Assembly: GCA_002104895.1 (NCBI GenBank)
Contig: MCFG01000096.1
Location: forward strand, 119,672 to 183,671
Length of the DNA: 64,000 bases
Direction: 5' to 3'
Source of the DNA: Anaeromyces robustus
Taxonomy: Eukaryota; Neocallimastigomycota; Neocallimastigomycetes; Neocallimastigales; Neocallimastigaceae
Below, piece by piece: positions 17,323-29,536 of the stretch. Every line of letters starts with the position of its first letter. The first letter of the stretch is position 1. The notes beneath the pieces were generated by a model. It did not search any database, was not told the origin of the DNA, and was given only the letters and a program-made list of their open reading frames with translations. The position numbers and the translations under genes are program-made.

Positions 17323-17760
17323 ATATAGATTTTTGGTGCATATTTATCAGAAATAATCCATGTTAGTCAACGATTCTATGGATCAGGTGAATGTTTTCTT
17401 TGGAGATTAAACAATGAAAAAAAGGAAATTGAATATTATAGAGGTTCAATTGAAAATCAATATCATATAGTAACCGAAAAGTCATTTATTGCCTTTGGTG
17501 GAGGGTATGAATTAAAATTAATTATTTTAATACATTTAAATAAGAATTAAAGAAATATTTATTAATTTTTTTATCTTATTGAATATGTTTTATTTAAACA
17601 AAAATTTTAAAATAGAAATGGTGAATTTGGATTATACATATCAAATGATTTATTAAATGGATATACCACACCATGTCCAACTTATCATAATCCACCTTTA
17701 ACACCAAAATGTAAATTTGAATGTGTAAATATTGAAATATGGGGATTCAATTTTAAATAA
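15549..17760 (+). CDS. TLDc-domain (OXR1-type) protein
   Basis: Four exons: 15549-16832, 16965-17126, 17329-17504, 17616-17760, giving 588 residues. The C-terminal 175 residues form a TLDc domain. Visible family signatures are WELVYS...HGASLSTLL, LDSDGYIFGAYLSE, FYGSGECFLWRL, the hallmark FGGGNGEFGLYI, and the closing VNIEIWGF. OXR1/NCOA7/Rtc5-type TLDc proteins act in oxidative-stress resistance and bind the V-ATPase, promoting its disassembly. The first 400 residues are Asn/Ser-rich and look disordered, with no recognisable LysM or GRAM domain. Introns 2 and 3 are normal GT-AG; intron 2 carries two ATT microsatellites. Frame and conservation run across every junction, so the gene model is firm, while the physiological role is family inference. 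Confidence 0.88.
17142..17322. repeat. Two ATT microsatellites in a TLDc-gene intron
   Basis: ATT arrays at about 17143-17207 and 17266-17320 flank a short T-rich spacer. Together they form most of intron 2 of the TLDc gene. Confidence 0.9.
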
Positions 17761-19734
17761 ATATGGAAAAAACTATATAATTTAACATTAGTATATAAAA
17801 AACGGTTATAAACAAGCAAAAGTAGAATGATAGATAATAATTAAATAATACTGCAAAATAAGCATATATATATATATGTATGTGAGTGAGTGTATATATA
17901 TGCAAGCAAATAAATCAATGAAGAAAAGAAAAAGAAACAAAAATGGAACAATAAATAATAACAAAATTAAATATTGATATAGATATATAAATAAAAGAAA
18001 TGATATTAAAAAAAGTTTTATGTCTTTTCTTTTTATTTATATATTTCTATTAATCCTTTTTCATATATTTGTTATAATTAAATAAAAAGATTATAATTTT
18101 TTTATATTCATAAACATAAAAAATTTACAATTTTATGTTTTTTAATATACAGCAATATACCATAAATAATTACGTTACACATAATATATATTAAAATACT
18201 AAAATATGTATATAAAAATACTACTTTTTTTTTTTTTTTTTTTTTTTATATTTGATACCCTTCAATAAATTTAAATATTGATAATACAACAAGAATTAAT
18301 TAAATACATAAAACTATTCAATATATCTCAAAAAGCATTAGTAACTATTACAATTTTAAAATAATTATAATAATTTTTATTCATCTATAATTCAAAAATA
18401 ATCAATTAAAAAATAATAATAAAATATGTAAATAATTAATAAATTAAGAATTGAAAACTTTAATATTTTTCATTAATATTTAATGTTTTTTTATATGCTT
18501 TGTTTTTAAAAATTAATGTTTAAATCGAATCTATTTACACGTACATGTGGCTGATATAGAATAGTAATAAAGTAGGAATGTTCTAGATTGACATGTGACT
18601 TATACAATAAAATATAACTTTAATTACTAATTATTAATAATATAATTACTAATATAATTATATTCTAAAATTTCTCAAGCCATTAATTTTCATTAAAATA
18701 CTATTAAATTATTAATGTCATATTCTTAATGTTTTTAAATTATTTTGAAGAAATAACTTATATATAGTATTATTTTAATAAATTGAATAATAATTTAGAT
18801 TTATACAATTCTTCTATCATAAATTAATTTTATTTATTCGTTATTAAAATATTTGGAACTACTTTAGTACATTCATATTTCCATTTATTATACTTAAATG
18901 AGTCAAATATAACTAATATATTGCTATGGTAATGTTTTGTCTTAAAAAACATTATTTTTAGTTTTAAACCTATTGAAAAAAATTTATTATAATTTAATAT
19001 TTAATATTCTTAATAATGATTTAATAATGATTGGTTATAAATTTTTAAAATTAACATTTTAGTATAAATACCTGTGAAATTTCCATTTTGCAAAATAATT
19101 CTTTTATTTTATTTTATTTTATTTATTTTAAAAAGTTTAATTACGTTTTCTTTTTAAAAAAATTTTTTATTAAAAAAAAACAATTATTTATAATTTTATT
19201 AATTTTAAACAAGAAAAGTAATTTTAATTTTTTAATTTTATAAATTAGAATAAAAAAGTGTAATATTAGAAATATTTATCAATACAATATTTATGTAAAT
19301 CATTAATAAAAATAACTGTAAAAGAATAATAATAAAATATGATTTGTTAATAAATAAATAAAATTAAAAAAAGGAATTAGATTTATATTTAAGAAATTGA
19401 AAGATATTTATTTTTAATAATTTGATATATTTTTAATATTTTAGTTTTTTATTTTATTTTATATATATTAATTTTATTTTTTTTTTTTTTTTTCCTTTTT
19501 TTTATTTATTTTATTTTTCTTTCTTTTTTTTCTTTCATATTCTTTTTTTTTTTCTATATTAATTAATACTGTTTTTTTTTTTTCTTTTTTTTTTTAATTT
19601 TTATTAATATATATATATATATAATATAAAAATATATTAAAATACTATAATTTTGTATTATATATATTTATTCTGTAATGTTCTACTTTATTTTAGCGTT
19701 AATTGATAGTTTTATTTAAAACACTTTTTTTATA
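17761..19734. other. Intergenic region and XPB promoter
   Basis: No coding signal. A long pyrimidine-rich block (about 19466-19600), dominated by T with scattered C, lies 130-270 bases upstream of the XPB start and is likely part of its promoter or leader. A sequence resembling a heat-shock element (GAATGTTCTAGAT) at 18576-18588 is noted but too isolated to call. Confidence 0.55.
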
Positions 19735-21053
19735 ATGTCCGAATCAAATATGCAATATGGAAAAAGATCAAGAGAAGGTTAATACAAAGAATTTATATAA
19801 TATATCTTATTAATATATCATTTTAATCCTTTTTTTTTTTTTATTTATTTAACTTTTATTTTTATCTCTTTTTTTTTTTTTTTTTTTTTGTCTTATTAAA
19901 TAATTAATAATATTACAATTGCAACAATAACAATATTAATAAATAATTTATAAATTCATGTATAATTTTTATAATTATTATCATAATTATATATATTGGT
20001 TCTATAGCTTCGTTTGATGATAGGGATCCATATTGTAATTATTAATATATTTTACAAATATATATATAAATATATTATTAAAACATTAAAATAAAAAATA
20101 AAACTTGTTATTAAAATTATAAAAATAATTATTCAAAAAATATGCAAAATATAACTTTTTATTAAAATTATAAAAATAATTATTCAAAAAATATGCAAAA
20201 TAAAAGTACCAAAAAAAGCAAAATTGGAATTAGTTAATACTCAGGATAGTTACAATGATAATAATTTAGATAAAACAGATTCAATATATATTAAGGAAAA
20301 TTATACCTCACTACAATTAAAACCAGACCATCGTTCAAGACCCTTATGGGTATGTGATGATGGCAGAATTATATTAGAAGCTTTTTCACCCATTGCTGAA
20401 CAAGCACAAGATTTCTTAGTGACTATTAGTGAACCAGTAACAAGGTAAAATTTTTAAAAATTTTTAATATTGAATTTTGAATTATTGAATTTTTAAATTT
20501 TTAAAATTATGAATTTATAAAATTATAAAATTATGAAATTTTGAAATTTTGATTTTTTGAGATTTTGAATTTTTGAAATTTTGAATTTTTGAATTTTTGA
20601 AATTTTGAAATTTTGAAATTTTGAATTTTTGAATTTTTGAATTTTTGAAATTTTTTGAAATTTAATTAAATTTAATATTGATTATAAAATAATATTATCA
20701 TATTAATATATTATGATATCTTTTTATTTTTAAAATTCAATTATATATATATATTAAAAAAAATAAATAATAATAATAATAAAAAATAGACCAGCACATA
20801 TACACGAATACAAATTAACACCATATTCATTATATGCTGCTGTATCTGTTGGTTTAGAAACAGAAAATATTATTGAAGTATTAAATAGATTATCAAAGGT
20901 ATAATATATAACTGTTTATAAGTATATTAAACAAAATTATTCAAAAATAATTATTGTTAATACATATTTACGATTATTTAATTGTTAATTTTCTTATATA
21001 AATTACATTAATGAACTCGTTGATGTCAATAATAACATTACAACTAATCTAAC

Positions 21054-21093
<40 letters not shown>

Positions 21094-23588
21094 TTATAAT
21101 TTTAATAATAACAATTTAACAATAACAACAATAATAATAATAAAGATTCCTGTATCAGATACCATTAAAAATTTTATTAGAGATTGTACATTATCTTATG
21201 GAAAAGTTAAATTAGTTTTAAAACATAATAGATATTTTGTAGAATCAATATATCCCGATATTTTACAAAAATTATTAAAAGACCCCATTATATTAAATGC
21301 TAAAATAAATTCAGTAACAAATAAAAATGAATTAATGACAGAAAAAGCACCAAACTCGAAAGATATTCAAATAGCAGGTATTGATAAAAAAACAGAAGTT
21401 AAAACAGAACAAGAACAAGAAAAAATAAATGAAAAGAAAAAAGAAGATGATCAATTTGGTGCATTTATTAGTATAGAAAAGGGTATATAATTATAAAAAA
21501 TTAAAATAAAATAAAAAAAAAAACATTTATATTAATAATAGAATGAATAACATAATTTTTAAAATTTATTATTTATTCATTTAAACATAAAAAAGAGGAT
21601 GATGAAGATGAAGAATTAAGAGATGAAGTGGTTCATTCATTTGAAATTGAGCCAGCATGTGTAGAAGTATTTATATATATAATAATAATTTACTCATAAT
21701 TAATGTTTCATAATAAATATAATAATTATTTTTAATAAAACAATAAGTTTTATTAATTATTACATAATAAACATAATAGTAAATAATTTAAAAAATAATT
21801 TTGTATACCTATAACAATATATAAATATATATATATACAGGATGTTAAAAAAAGATGTTGTGATATTGATTACCCTATGCTTGAAGAATATGATTTTAAA
21901 AATGATACCATTAATACTAATTTAGAAATTGACCTTAAACCAACAACAATGATTCGTCCATATCAAGAAAAATGTTTAAGTAAAATGTTTGGTAATGGAA
22001 GAGCAAGATCAGGTATTATTGTTTTGCCATGTGGTGCCGGTAAAACATTAGTAGGTATTACAGCAGCATGTACAATTAAGAAAAGTACCTTAGTATTATG
22101 TACATCAGCGTATGTATTAATATTATAATAATACCTTATATCATATTATATAATATAATATAATATAATATAATATAATATAATATAATATAATATAATA
22201 TAATATAATAATGTAATATATATTTGTATTATAAAGTGTATCAGTAGAACAATGGGCTAGAGAATTTAAACAATGGTCAAATATTAAAGATGGTCAAATA
22301 GCTAAATTTACATCAGAAACCAAAGAAAAATTTATGGGAGATGCTGGTATTGTTATATCAACATATACTATGGTTACCCACACTGGTAAACGTGCTTATG
22401 ATACAAATAAAATGATGGAATTTTTACAATCAAAAGAATGGGGTTTTCTTTTATTAGATGAAGTTCACGTAGTACCAGCAAATGTTTTCCGTAAAGTGTT
22501 AACTACAGTTGCTGCACATACAAAGATGGGTTTAACAGCTACTTTAGTTAGAGAAGATGATAAAATTGATGATTTAAATTTTTTAATTGGACCAAAGTTA
22601 TATGAAGCCAATTGGATGGATTTAGCTCAAAAGGGTCATATTGCCAATGTTCAGGTATAAAAATAAATTACTTTATTTTAATTTGTTTTATATTTTTTAT
22701 TTTTTATACGATTTATATATTAATATCTTTAACAATACATTTTGAAATATTTTATCTATTCTATTAATTTTTTATTTTAAAACAAAACAAAAAAAAAATA
22801 AAATAATTTTTATTATTATTTAAATAGTGTGCTGAAGTATGGTGTGATGTAACACCAGAATTTTATAGAGAATATTTAAAAAGATCATCACGAATAAGAA
22901 GATTATTATATGCGATGAATCCAATTAAATTCCAAGTTTGTCAGTATTTGATAAATTATCATGAATCAAGAGGAGATAAAATTATTGTATTTTCTGATAA
23001 TGTTTTTGCTTTAAAAGTATGTATAATATGTATAATATTATATAATATTATATATAATATAATATAAAATAAATATAAATATAAATATAAATATAAAATA
23101 TAAATATAATTTAAATATAAATATATAAATATTTATACTAAATAACAAACAACATTAATTTTAATTATTATTATAATAATATTAATAATTTCTTTTTAGA
23201 ACTATGCTTTAAAATTAGGAAAACCATATATTTTTGGACCAACAAGTCAAACGGAAAGATTACGTATTTTACAACAATTTCAAAATAATCCAAATTTAAA
23301 TACCTTATTTTTATCAAAAGTTGGTGATACCTCTTTGGATTTACCAGAAGCAACATGTTTAATTCAAATTTCATCTCATTATGGTTCTCGTAGACAAGAA
23401 GCTCAACGTCTTGGTCGTATTTTACGTGCTAAAAGAAGAAATGATGAAGGTTTCAATGCCTTTTTCTATTCTTTAGTATCACGTGATACTGAAGAAATGC
23501 TTTATTCTACTAAACGTCAACAATTTTTAATTGACCAAGGTTATTCTTTCAAGGTAAAAAAAAATATTTATTATAATTTTTTTTATAT

Positions 23589-23687
<99 letters not shown>

Positions 23688-23693
23688 TATAAT

Positions 23694-23730
<37 letters not shown>

Positions 23731-24075
23731 TAATTAATATGAATTATAAAGGTTATTACTCACTTGGAAGGTATAGAAAAGATGAAAGATTTAGTTTTTA
23801 GTACACATGAAGAGCAAATTGAATTATTAAATAGTACTTTGAATGCTACAGAAAAAGATGAAGAAGAATCAGATTTAGCTCAATCTGATGATGTTGCCTT
23901 CAATAATAGAAATAGAGGTATATCCCGTTATGGATTTGCTACTCGTAGAGAAACAACTTTAAAATCACATTCTGGTGGTGATGATATGGCTTATATTGAA
24001 TATAATAGAGCAGCAGCCGCTAATATACAAAAGAAACGTAATCCATTATTTAAGAAATACAAAAATAGAAAATAA
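19735..24075 (+). CDS. SSL2: TFIIH DNA helicase/translocase XPB (SSL2)
   Basis: Eleven exons: 19735-19777, 20008-20034, 20207-20444, 20790-20898, 21146-21482, 21596-21666, 21841-22109, 22237-22654, 22828-23016, 23200-23553, 23752-24075; 792 residues, close to human XPB. XPB is the ATP-driven translocase of TFIIH in RNA polymerase II promoter opening and nucleotide excision repair. Seen are the N-terminal damage-recognition-type region ([19 protein letters not shown]), Walker A LPCGAGKT at about 337, the DEVH box at about 439 (DEVH is usual for XPB), the RED motif in [10 protein letters not shown] at about 469, and motif VI in [12 protein letters not shown] at about 635. The acidic linker DDEDEEL sits at the exon 5/6 join. 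All joins are GT-AG and in frame. Exons 1 and 2 are very short (43 and 27 bases) but yield a coherent basic N-terminus. Confidence 0.95.
20109..20203. repeat. Tandem duplication at a splice acceptor of XPB intron 2
   Basis: A unit of about 51 bases (ATTAAAATTATAAAAATAAT followed by TATTCAAAAAATATGCAAAA) occurs twice in a row. The second copy ends at the AG used for exon 3. Confidence 0.8.
20455..20670. repeat. Degenerate TTTTGAA-type minisatellite in XPB intron 3
   Basis: Repeated short units of the form GAATTTTT and GAAATTTT fill most of intron 3. No coding signal. Confidence 0.8.
22141..22211. repeat. TAATA pentanucleotide array in XPB intron 7
   Basis: About 14 consecutive five-base units (ATAAT) form the core of this short intron. 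Confidence 0.9.
23586..23730. repeat. TTTA and AAT microsatellites in XPB intron 10
   Basis: About 100 bases of ATTT units followed by about 30 bases of AAT units, within intron 10 (23554-23751). Confidence 0.9.
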
Positions 24076-24404
24076 ATAAATTAACAATATATATATATAT
24101 ATTTGTATATATTTGTATACATATTATTTATTATTAATAATATCAATAATAAAATAACTATAAATTATTTTTTATAGTAAAGAGTGTTATTTTAAATATT
24201 TATTAAAGAGATTAATATTATATTTTAAATGAATTTAATAATAATAATAATAATAATATAAATAATAAATAAAAAAGATTAAATAATATCGTATAATTAA
24301 TTAATTATATTATATATCTATTCTAATCTTAAATTATTCATAATTTTTAGACTTTTCATTATTATATTTATATAAAGGATTATAAAAAAAAAAAAAAAAA
24401 AAAA

Positions 24405-24560
24405 GATTTAATATTATTAATATTAATATTGCTTGTTTAGTTATGTTATATTTATATTAGTATTATTAGAAATTTTTAATGATTTAATATTATTAATATT
24501 AATATTATTTGTTTAGTTCTATTGTTATATTTATATTAGTATTATTAGAAGTTTTATAAG
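24405..24560. repeat. Tandem duplication, 76-base unit, two copies
   Basis: GATTTAATATTATTAATATT begins each copy (24405 and 24481), and both end in TATATTTATATTAGTATTAT. A few substitutions and a small insertion separate the copies. Confidence 0.8.
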
Positions 24561-25458
24561 TAATATTAGCAATAATGAAAATACATATTTATATTAATAT
24601 GTTAATATGTAATATATATATTAATAATTAATAAATTGGATTTTGTTAATATCATGATAAGGATTACAAATGGATAAATAAAAAATTAATTTCATGTTAC
24701 TTTGTTAAATGAGTATAATATTATATTATAATTTTTATGTTAAAGAAAATTTTGTTATATTAGTATATTATATTTATTATTTAAAGTTCAAGGAAATTTT
24801 GTTAAGAATGAAAAAAATATAAAATTATATTTAATATTTTAATACTTTATAAAATAAAATAAATTAAAAAAATTTTTTATAAAGTATTATAATTTTAAAT
24901 GCTTGAAATATAAAAACTATTTCAAGATTCATAAAATTGTTAATAAATAGTCTATAAAAAAATTAATCATACCTTAAGTCATTAATAAAAAAAATTAATT
25001 CTTGTCCAAATAGTCATTATCTTTATGTTCTACTATACTATAGATTAATATATAAATCAAGTCTATATTTGTACTTTAGTTACAAAATTTATGTTGACCA
25101 CTATATAGTTTTATTGATAAAAGAGATCCATATTATAAGTTATAATCATTTTGTAGGACTATTAATACAAATTGTTAAAATATTAATAAAATATAAATAA
25201 AAAAATTTTTTAATATATATTTATTTGTTTGTAATATTTATAAATATTAAATTAATATTTTATTATTAACTTTAATTATTTTGTCTCCCTTTTTTATTCT
25301 TATTTTCCTCTTTTTTTTTTTTTTTTTGTTTTATTTTTTTTTTTTTTTTTTTTTTGGTTACTTCGTGTTATTTTAAAACTTTATTTACTTAATAATTATT
25401 AACATAAATAAAAATATAAGTTTTAAACTAAAAAGAGGAAATTCTGCGCTTGAAATTA

Positions 25459-25790
25459 GTGGACATTATTATATATATATATGATAATGTCCACAAAGAA
25501 TGTAATATATAATAAATAAAACCTAAAAACAAATAATTACAAATTATTAATAATAAGATGAAATATTTTTATTATATTTTATCAAAATGAAGTTCTATTA
25601 TGATTTTTTTTATATATATTAGGAAGAGACACATTGTAATAGATAAATAAAATATTTATTACAAAGGACAATAGGAAGAGACACATTGTAATAGATAAAT
25701 AAAATATTTATTACAAAGGACAATAGGAAGAGACACACTGTAATAGATAAATAAAATATTTATTACAAAGGACAAAAGTGTCCACAAAAA
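25459..25790. mobile_element. Possible MITE-like element with 52-base tandem repeats
   Basis: The left end is a hairpin at 25459-25494: GTGGACATTAT, an AT-rich loop, then ATAATGTCCAC. Three tandem 52-base units follow at 25622-25673, 25674-25725 and 25726-25777. Each starts GGAAGAGACACAYTGTAATA and ends ATTTATTACAAAGGACAA, and each has near-hairpin symmetry. The right edge has GTGTCCACAAAAATTATG (25779 onward), matching ATGTCCACAAAGAATG after the left hairpin and mirroring the left GTGGACA. No transposase is present. Terminal inverted repeats and target-site duplication are too short to prove mobility, so this could instead be a local satellite. Confidence 0.4.
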
Positions 25791-26394
25791 TTATGTAATA
25801 AATATATATTATTATAATTACATATACTTAATTATTTTATACTATAAAAATCAAAGGAAAAAAAAAAATAAACTTAATTATTTTAATTAATAAAACATTT
25901 TATTTTGTTTTTTATTAATTAGTAATTATATACATACTTATTAATCTAAAAAATTTGTGAAATAAAAAGTAATATTATGTAATATGAAAATGTAATATTT
26001 TTAATTTATTTTTATATTTTTATTTATTCTTTCTATTGTTTTTATATTCTTTCTATTATTTTTAAATTTTTTATTTTTTTAATACATTTAATTGAGTCTA
26101 ATAAATAATAAATAATTAAATTATAAAATAATATTAAAAAATAAAATAAACTATATAAAAAAATTACTATAGAGAATTATATACATAACTATTAAACTAT
26201 ATCAAATATAAATCTTAAAATTAAATTAATAAAAAAAAAAAAAATAATAAATGATTAAATAATTTTATTTTATACTAAAAATTTTTGTATTATTATTATT
26301 ATTATTATTATTATTTTTATTTTTATTTTTACTTTTTTTTTTTTTTTTTTTATTTTTTTTTAAACAATAATATTTTTTTTTAAATAATGTACGC

Positions 26395-28631
26395 TTATTG
26401 GTAATTCTTAAGTGATAAATCTAATTTTTTATCACTGCCATTCATAAATGATGAAACATACTTATTATCATCAATTAATAAATCAGTACTATTTTCATAC
26501 ATGAATGTATTATCCGCTGGTGATGAAGCATCAAAATCCTTATTAGTATTTACGTTATTTTTTGTTTTATGATTTTCAGCGGTATTATCAAATTTTACAT
26601 TATTTCCAAATTCCGTAACACTAATATATTGATTCTTATTTCTTGCATCATCCATATAATTTGTTCTTTCAGGTTCATTATACTATTTTTTTTTTAAAAA
26701 AAAAGAAAAAAAAATAATTAATAAAAAATACATTATACATTATTATTTTATTATCGTTTTTTTTTTTTTTTTTTTTTTTTTTTTATTATTATGTTAATCT
26801 ATTTTACAATAATTATTATTATTACTTACAATTCTTCTGTCATTAGTATAATGACGGTTATAAAGTGTTGAAATTCTACTCTTAAATGATTGAGTTATTG
26901 GTGAATTAGCTATGAAAGAAGTCAAACTTCTTGGACTACTTATTCGTGAACTACTTAATCTTGAACTTAATCTTGAACTTGAATGATTACTACTTATATT
27001 ATAACTGGTATGGGTTGGACTACATAAAGAACCTTCAGTGTAATCTTCTTCTTTTTCTGATACTGACGGACAACCAAAAGTTAAAGCTACTGATGAATGT
27101 TTATTCAATTTATTGTTTTTATATCCATATCCATAAAAAATACCATTACTACTATGAGATGTTGTAGGTGTAATACATTGACTTATATCTGTAGAAGTTC
27201 TTGAAATTGAAAAACATTCAGAATTCGTGTTTTGACTTTTAGAAGAATCAGAATATTTGGATTTTCTATTAGTAGAAATTACTAATGGTGAACTACCATT
27301 TTTCAAATTTTTGTTATTCTTTTTATTACTAAAATTATCACGACTTGGTGGAGGTTTTAAACCTCTATTCATACTATCATACATTCGACTATATTGTTCA
27401 GTAATTTTTGGCGTTGGATTTAAAGCTTTATATTTTAATTAAAATATAAATATAATAATAATTAATGTTAAAAATAATTATATATAATATTATAGCATAT
27501 TATATTAAAAATTATTATTATTATATATTACCATTATTTAAGCTTATTTCTCTACTTGATGATTGAATTGAACTTAATTCTGGATTTAAAACATTATAAT
27601 TAAGTAATGTACCTTGACTTGAATTTTTCATTTCATTCATTTCCTCCATTTCTTTCATTGCTTGAATTTTTTCTAATAAATTACCTGTTTTGAATTCAGG
27701 TTCAATTGATACTTCTTCTACTTGTGCTTTATTATTATTTTTCTTGTATATAAACAAACCTAATATTAAAACAATTATAACAAGAAGGGTAACTAATATT
27801 TAAATTTATAATAAATAAAATAATATTATATTAAAATAATATTTATTATATTATTAATATTTTGTTATTATATTTGTTTATTAATAAAATGTTATTATTT
27901 ATTTAATTTTAAATATATCGAAAGAAATCATTTAGTGCTTCTTATTTTTATTTTTCTTACTTACTTAATAAAAATATAATAACTCCTTTATTTTTTAAAC
28001 CTGGTTTCTTTTTAGTATAGTCTTTTCCGATTTTTTCTTCACTTTGGGTATTAGATGTATCTGTAACATCACTTATATCGGAATTTGTACTTTTATTTAT
28101 ATTTTGATTTGTACTTTGAAATGAATCTGGAACTGATGTTTGAACTGGTGTATAATCATTTGTATTTTCTTGAGGTATTGTTTGAACCTCATTAGTTCCA
28201 TCTGGTGTCTGTCTATTGTTACCTAAATTATTATTTTTATCACTAAATTCCTTATTAGCATCATTATCATTTTCAGTAGGGGGGTAATTATCTCCCATAG
28301 TAGGAACATATTTATATTTTTGTTTTAAATTGTTATCAGAATTAAATTCTGAATTACTTGAAATATTTGAATTATTTGAATTATTCAAATTATTTGAATT
28401 ATTTGAATTATTATTTATTGTAACATCTGAATTATTTGAATTATTATTTATTGTAACATCTGATTTATAATTAAATTTTTTTCTGTAACCCATACTATTG
28501 TTAATATTTTTATCATTGCATTCAATTCCTGGAGGACAATAATTATCTACTTCTACAGGTATTGATACTGTCCATGTTATTTGTATTATTATATAGATAT
28601 ATAATACTATAAAGAAATTTATTTTACACAT
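26395..28631 (-). CDS. Type I single-pass membrane protein, Ser/Asn-rich
   Basis: Four exons on the minus strand: 28631-27965, 27792-27532, 27425-26830, 26682-26395, giving 603 residues. An N-terminal hydrophobic signal peptide (about residues 1-23) precedes an outer domain of about 190 residues rich in Asn, Ser and Thr, with a CPPGIEC pair and a duplicated SDVTINNNSNNS. One transmembrane helix follows at about 214-238. It is created exactly across the exon 1/2 junction, which strongly supports the join. The cytoplasmic tail of about 365 residues is Ser-rich and basic, with many RLSS/RISS sites that could be phosphorylated. The layout resembles fungal wall-stress sensors or adhesion receptors, but no family was recognised. 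Introns are GT-AG. Confidence 0.7.
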
Positions 28632-29505
28632 TTTTTATTTACTATATTAAAAATGATTATGAAATTAAGAAGCAATATAAATGTTTGGTTTATATATATA
28701 TATTAATAAATAAATTTAAATTCTATATTATATACAATTGTGTAAATTTATTTTTCCTTTAATAATATTATGTATTATATAAAGAAAAAAAATTAGGTAT
28801 AAAAAGTATATAAAACGAATAAATAATATTGAAAAAAACTGATTATTTAAGTAATAACAAAAAAATTGAGATTTTTTTTTATTTTTTAAGTATTTTTTTT
28901 CTTTATTGCTTTGAATTATTTTTATTAAATTTTAATTGATATATATTGAAAATGAAAATAATAATAATTGTATATTAAACTTACTTTTCTTTCTTTTCCT
29001 TTTTTTTTTTTTTTTTTTTTATTTTTTTTTTATTTTTTTTTTTTTTTTATTTTTTTTATTTTTTTTTTAATTTTTTTTAATTTTATTAAAGGAAAAGAAA
29101 TGAAAAGAAAAGAAAGCACACAAATTACTTTAAAAATATTCTTATATTATAACTGAATTATATTTTAAATTATGTCATTAATAGATATTTATTTAATTTT
29201 AATTGTATTTTTATAAATGTAAATAATCTTCAAATTATATAATTTAATTGTATTATTATTTTTACAAAAGAAAAAAAAATTATAAAAGGAAAATCTTTTA
29301 TATAAATATTAAAATTTATTAAATATTTGTAAAAAAGTATATATTATATATATAATATATTTATAATATATTATAATAATAAAATTGTTATTATATAATA
29401 TATTGTAGTATTAAATTTTTAAGTAATAATGTAATTAAGTATGTGATATAAAAAAAATATTATTAGTATTTTAATATTTTTATTAAAGGATTTATTTATA
29501 ATAAA

Positions 29506-29536
<31 letters not shown>

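Larger units (their letters stand above)
24076..26394. other. Intergenic region with duplications and MITE-like block
   Basis: No gene is seen between the convergent XPB gene and the membrane-protein gene. A duplication with a 76-base period lies at 24405-24560. A cluster of inverted and tandem repeats lies at 25459-25790 and is described separately. The rest is A/T homopolymer. Confidence 0.6.

Noticed and set aside
18576-18588. Heat-shock-element-like GAATGTTCTAGAT
   Set aside because: Single copy, third unit imperfect, more than 1 kb from the nearest start codon; likely chance.
23171-23374. Minus-strand open frame inside XPB exon 10
   Set aside because: Antisense shadow of the helicase C-terminal domain coding sequence.
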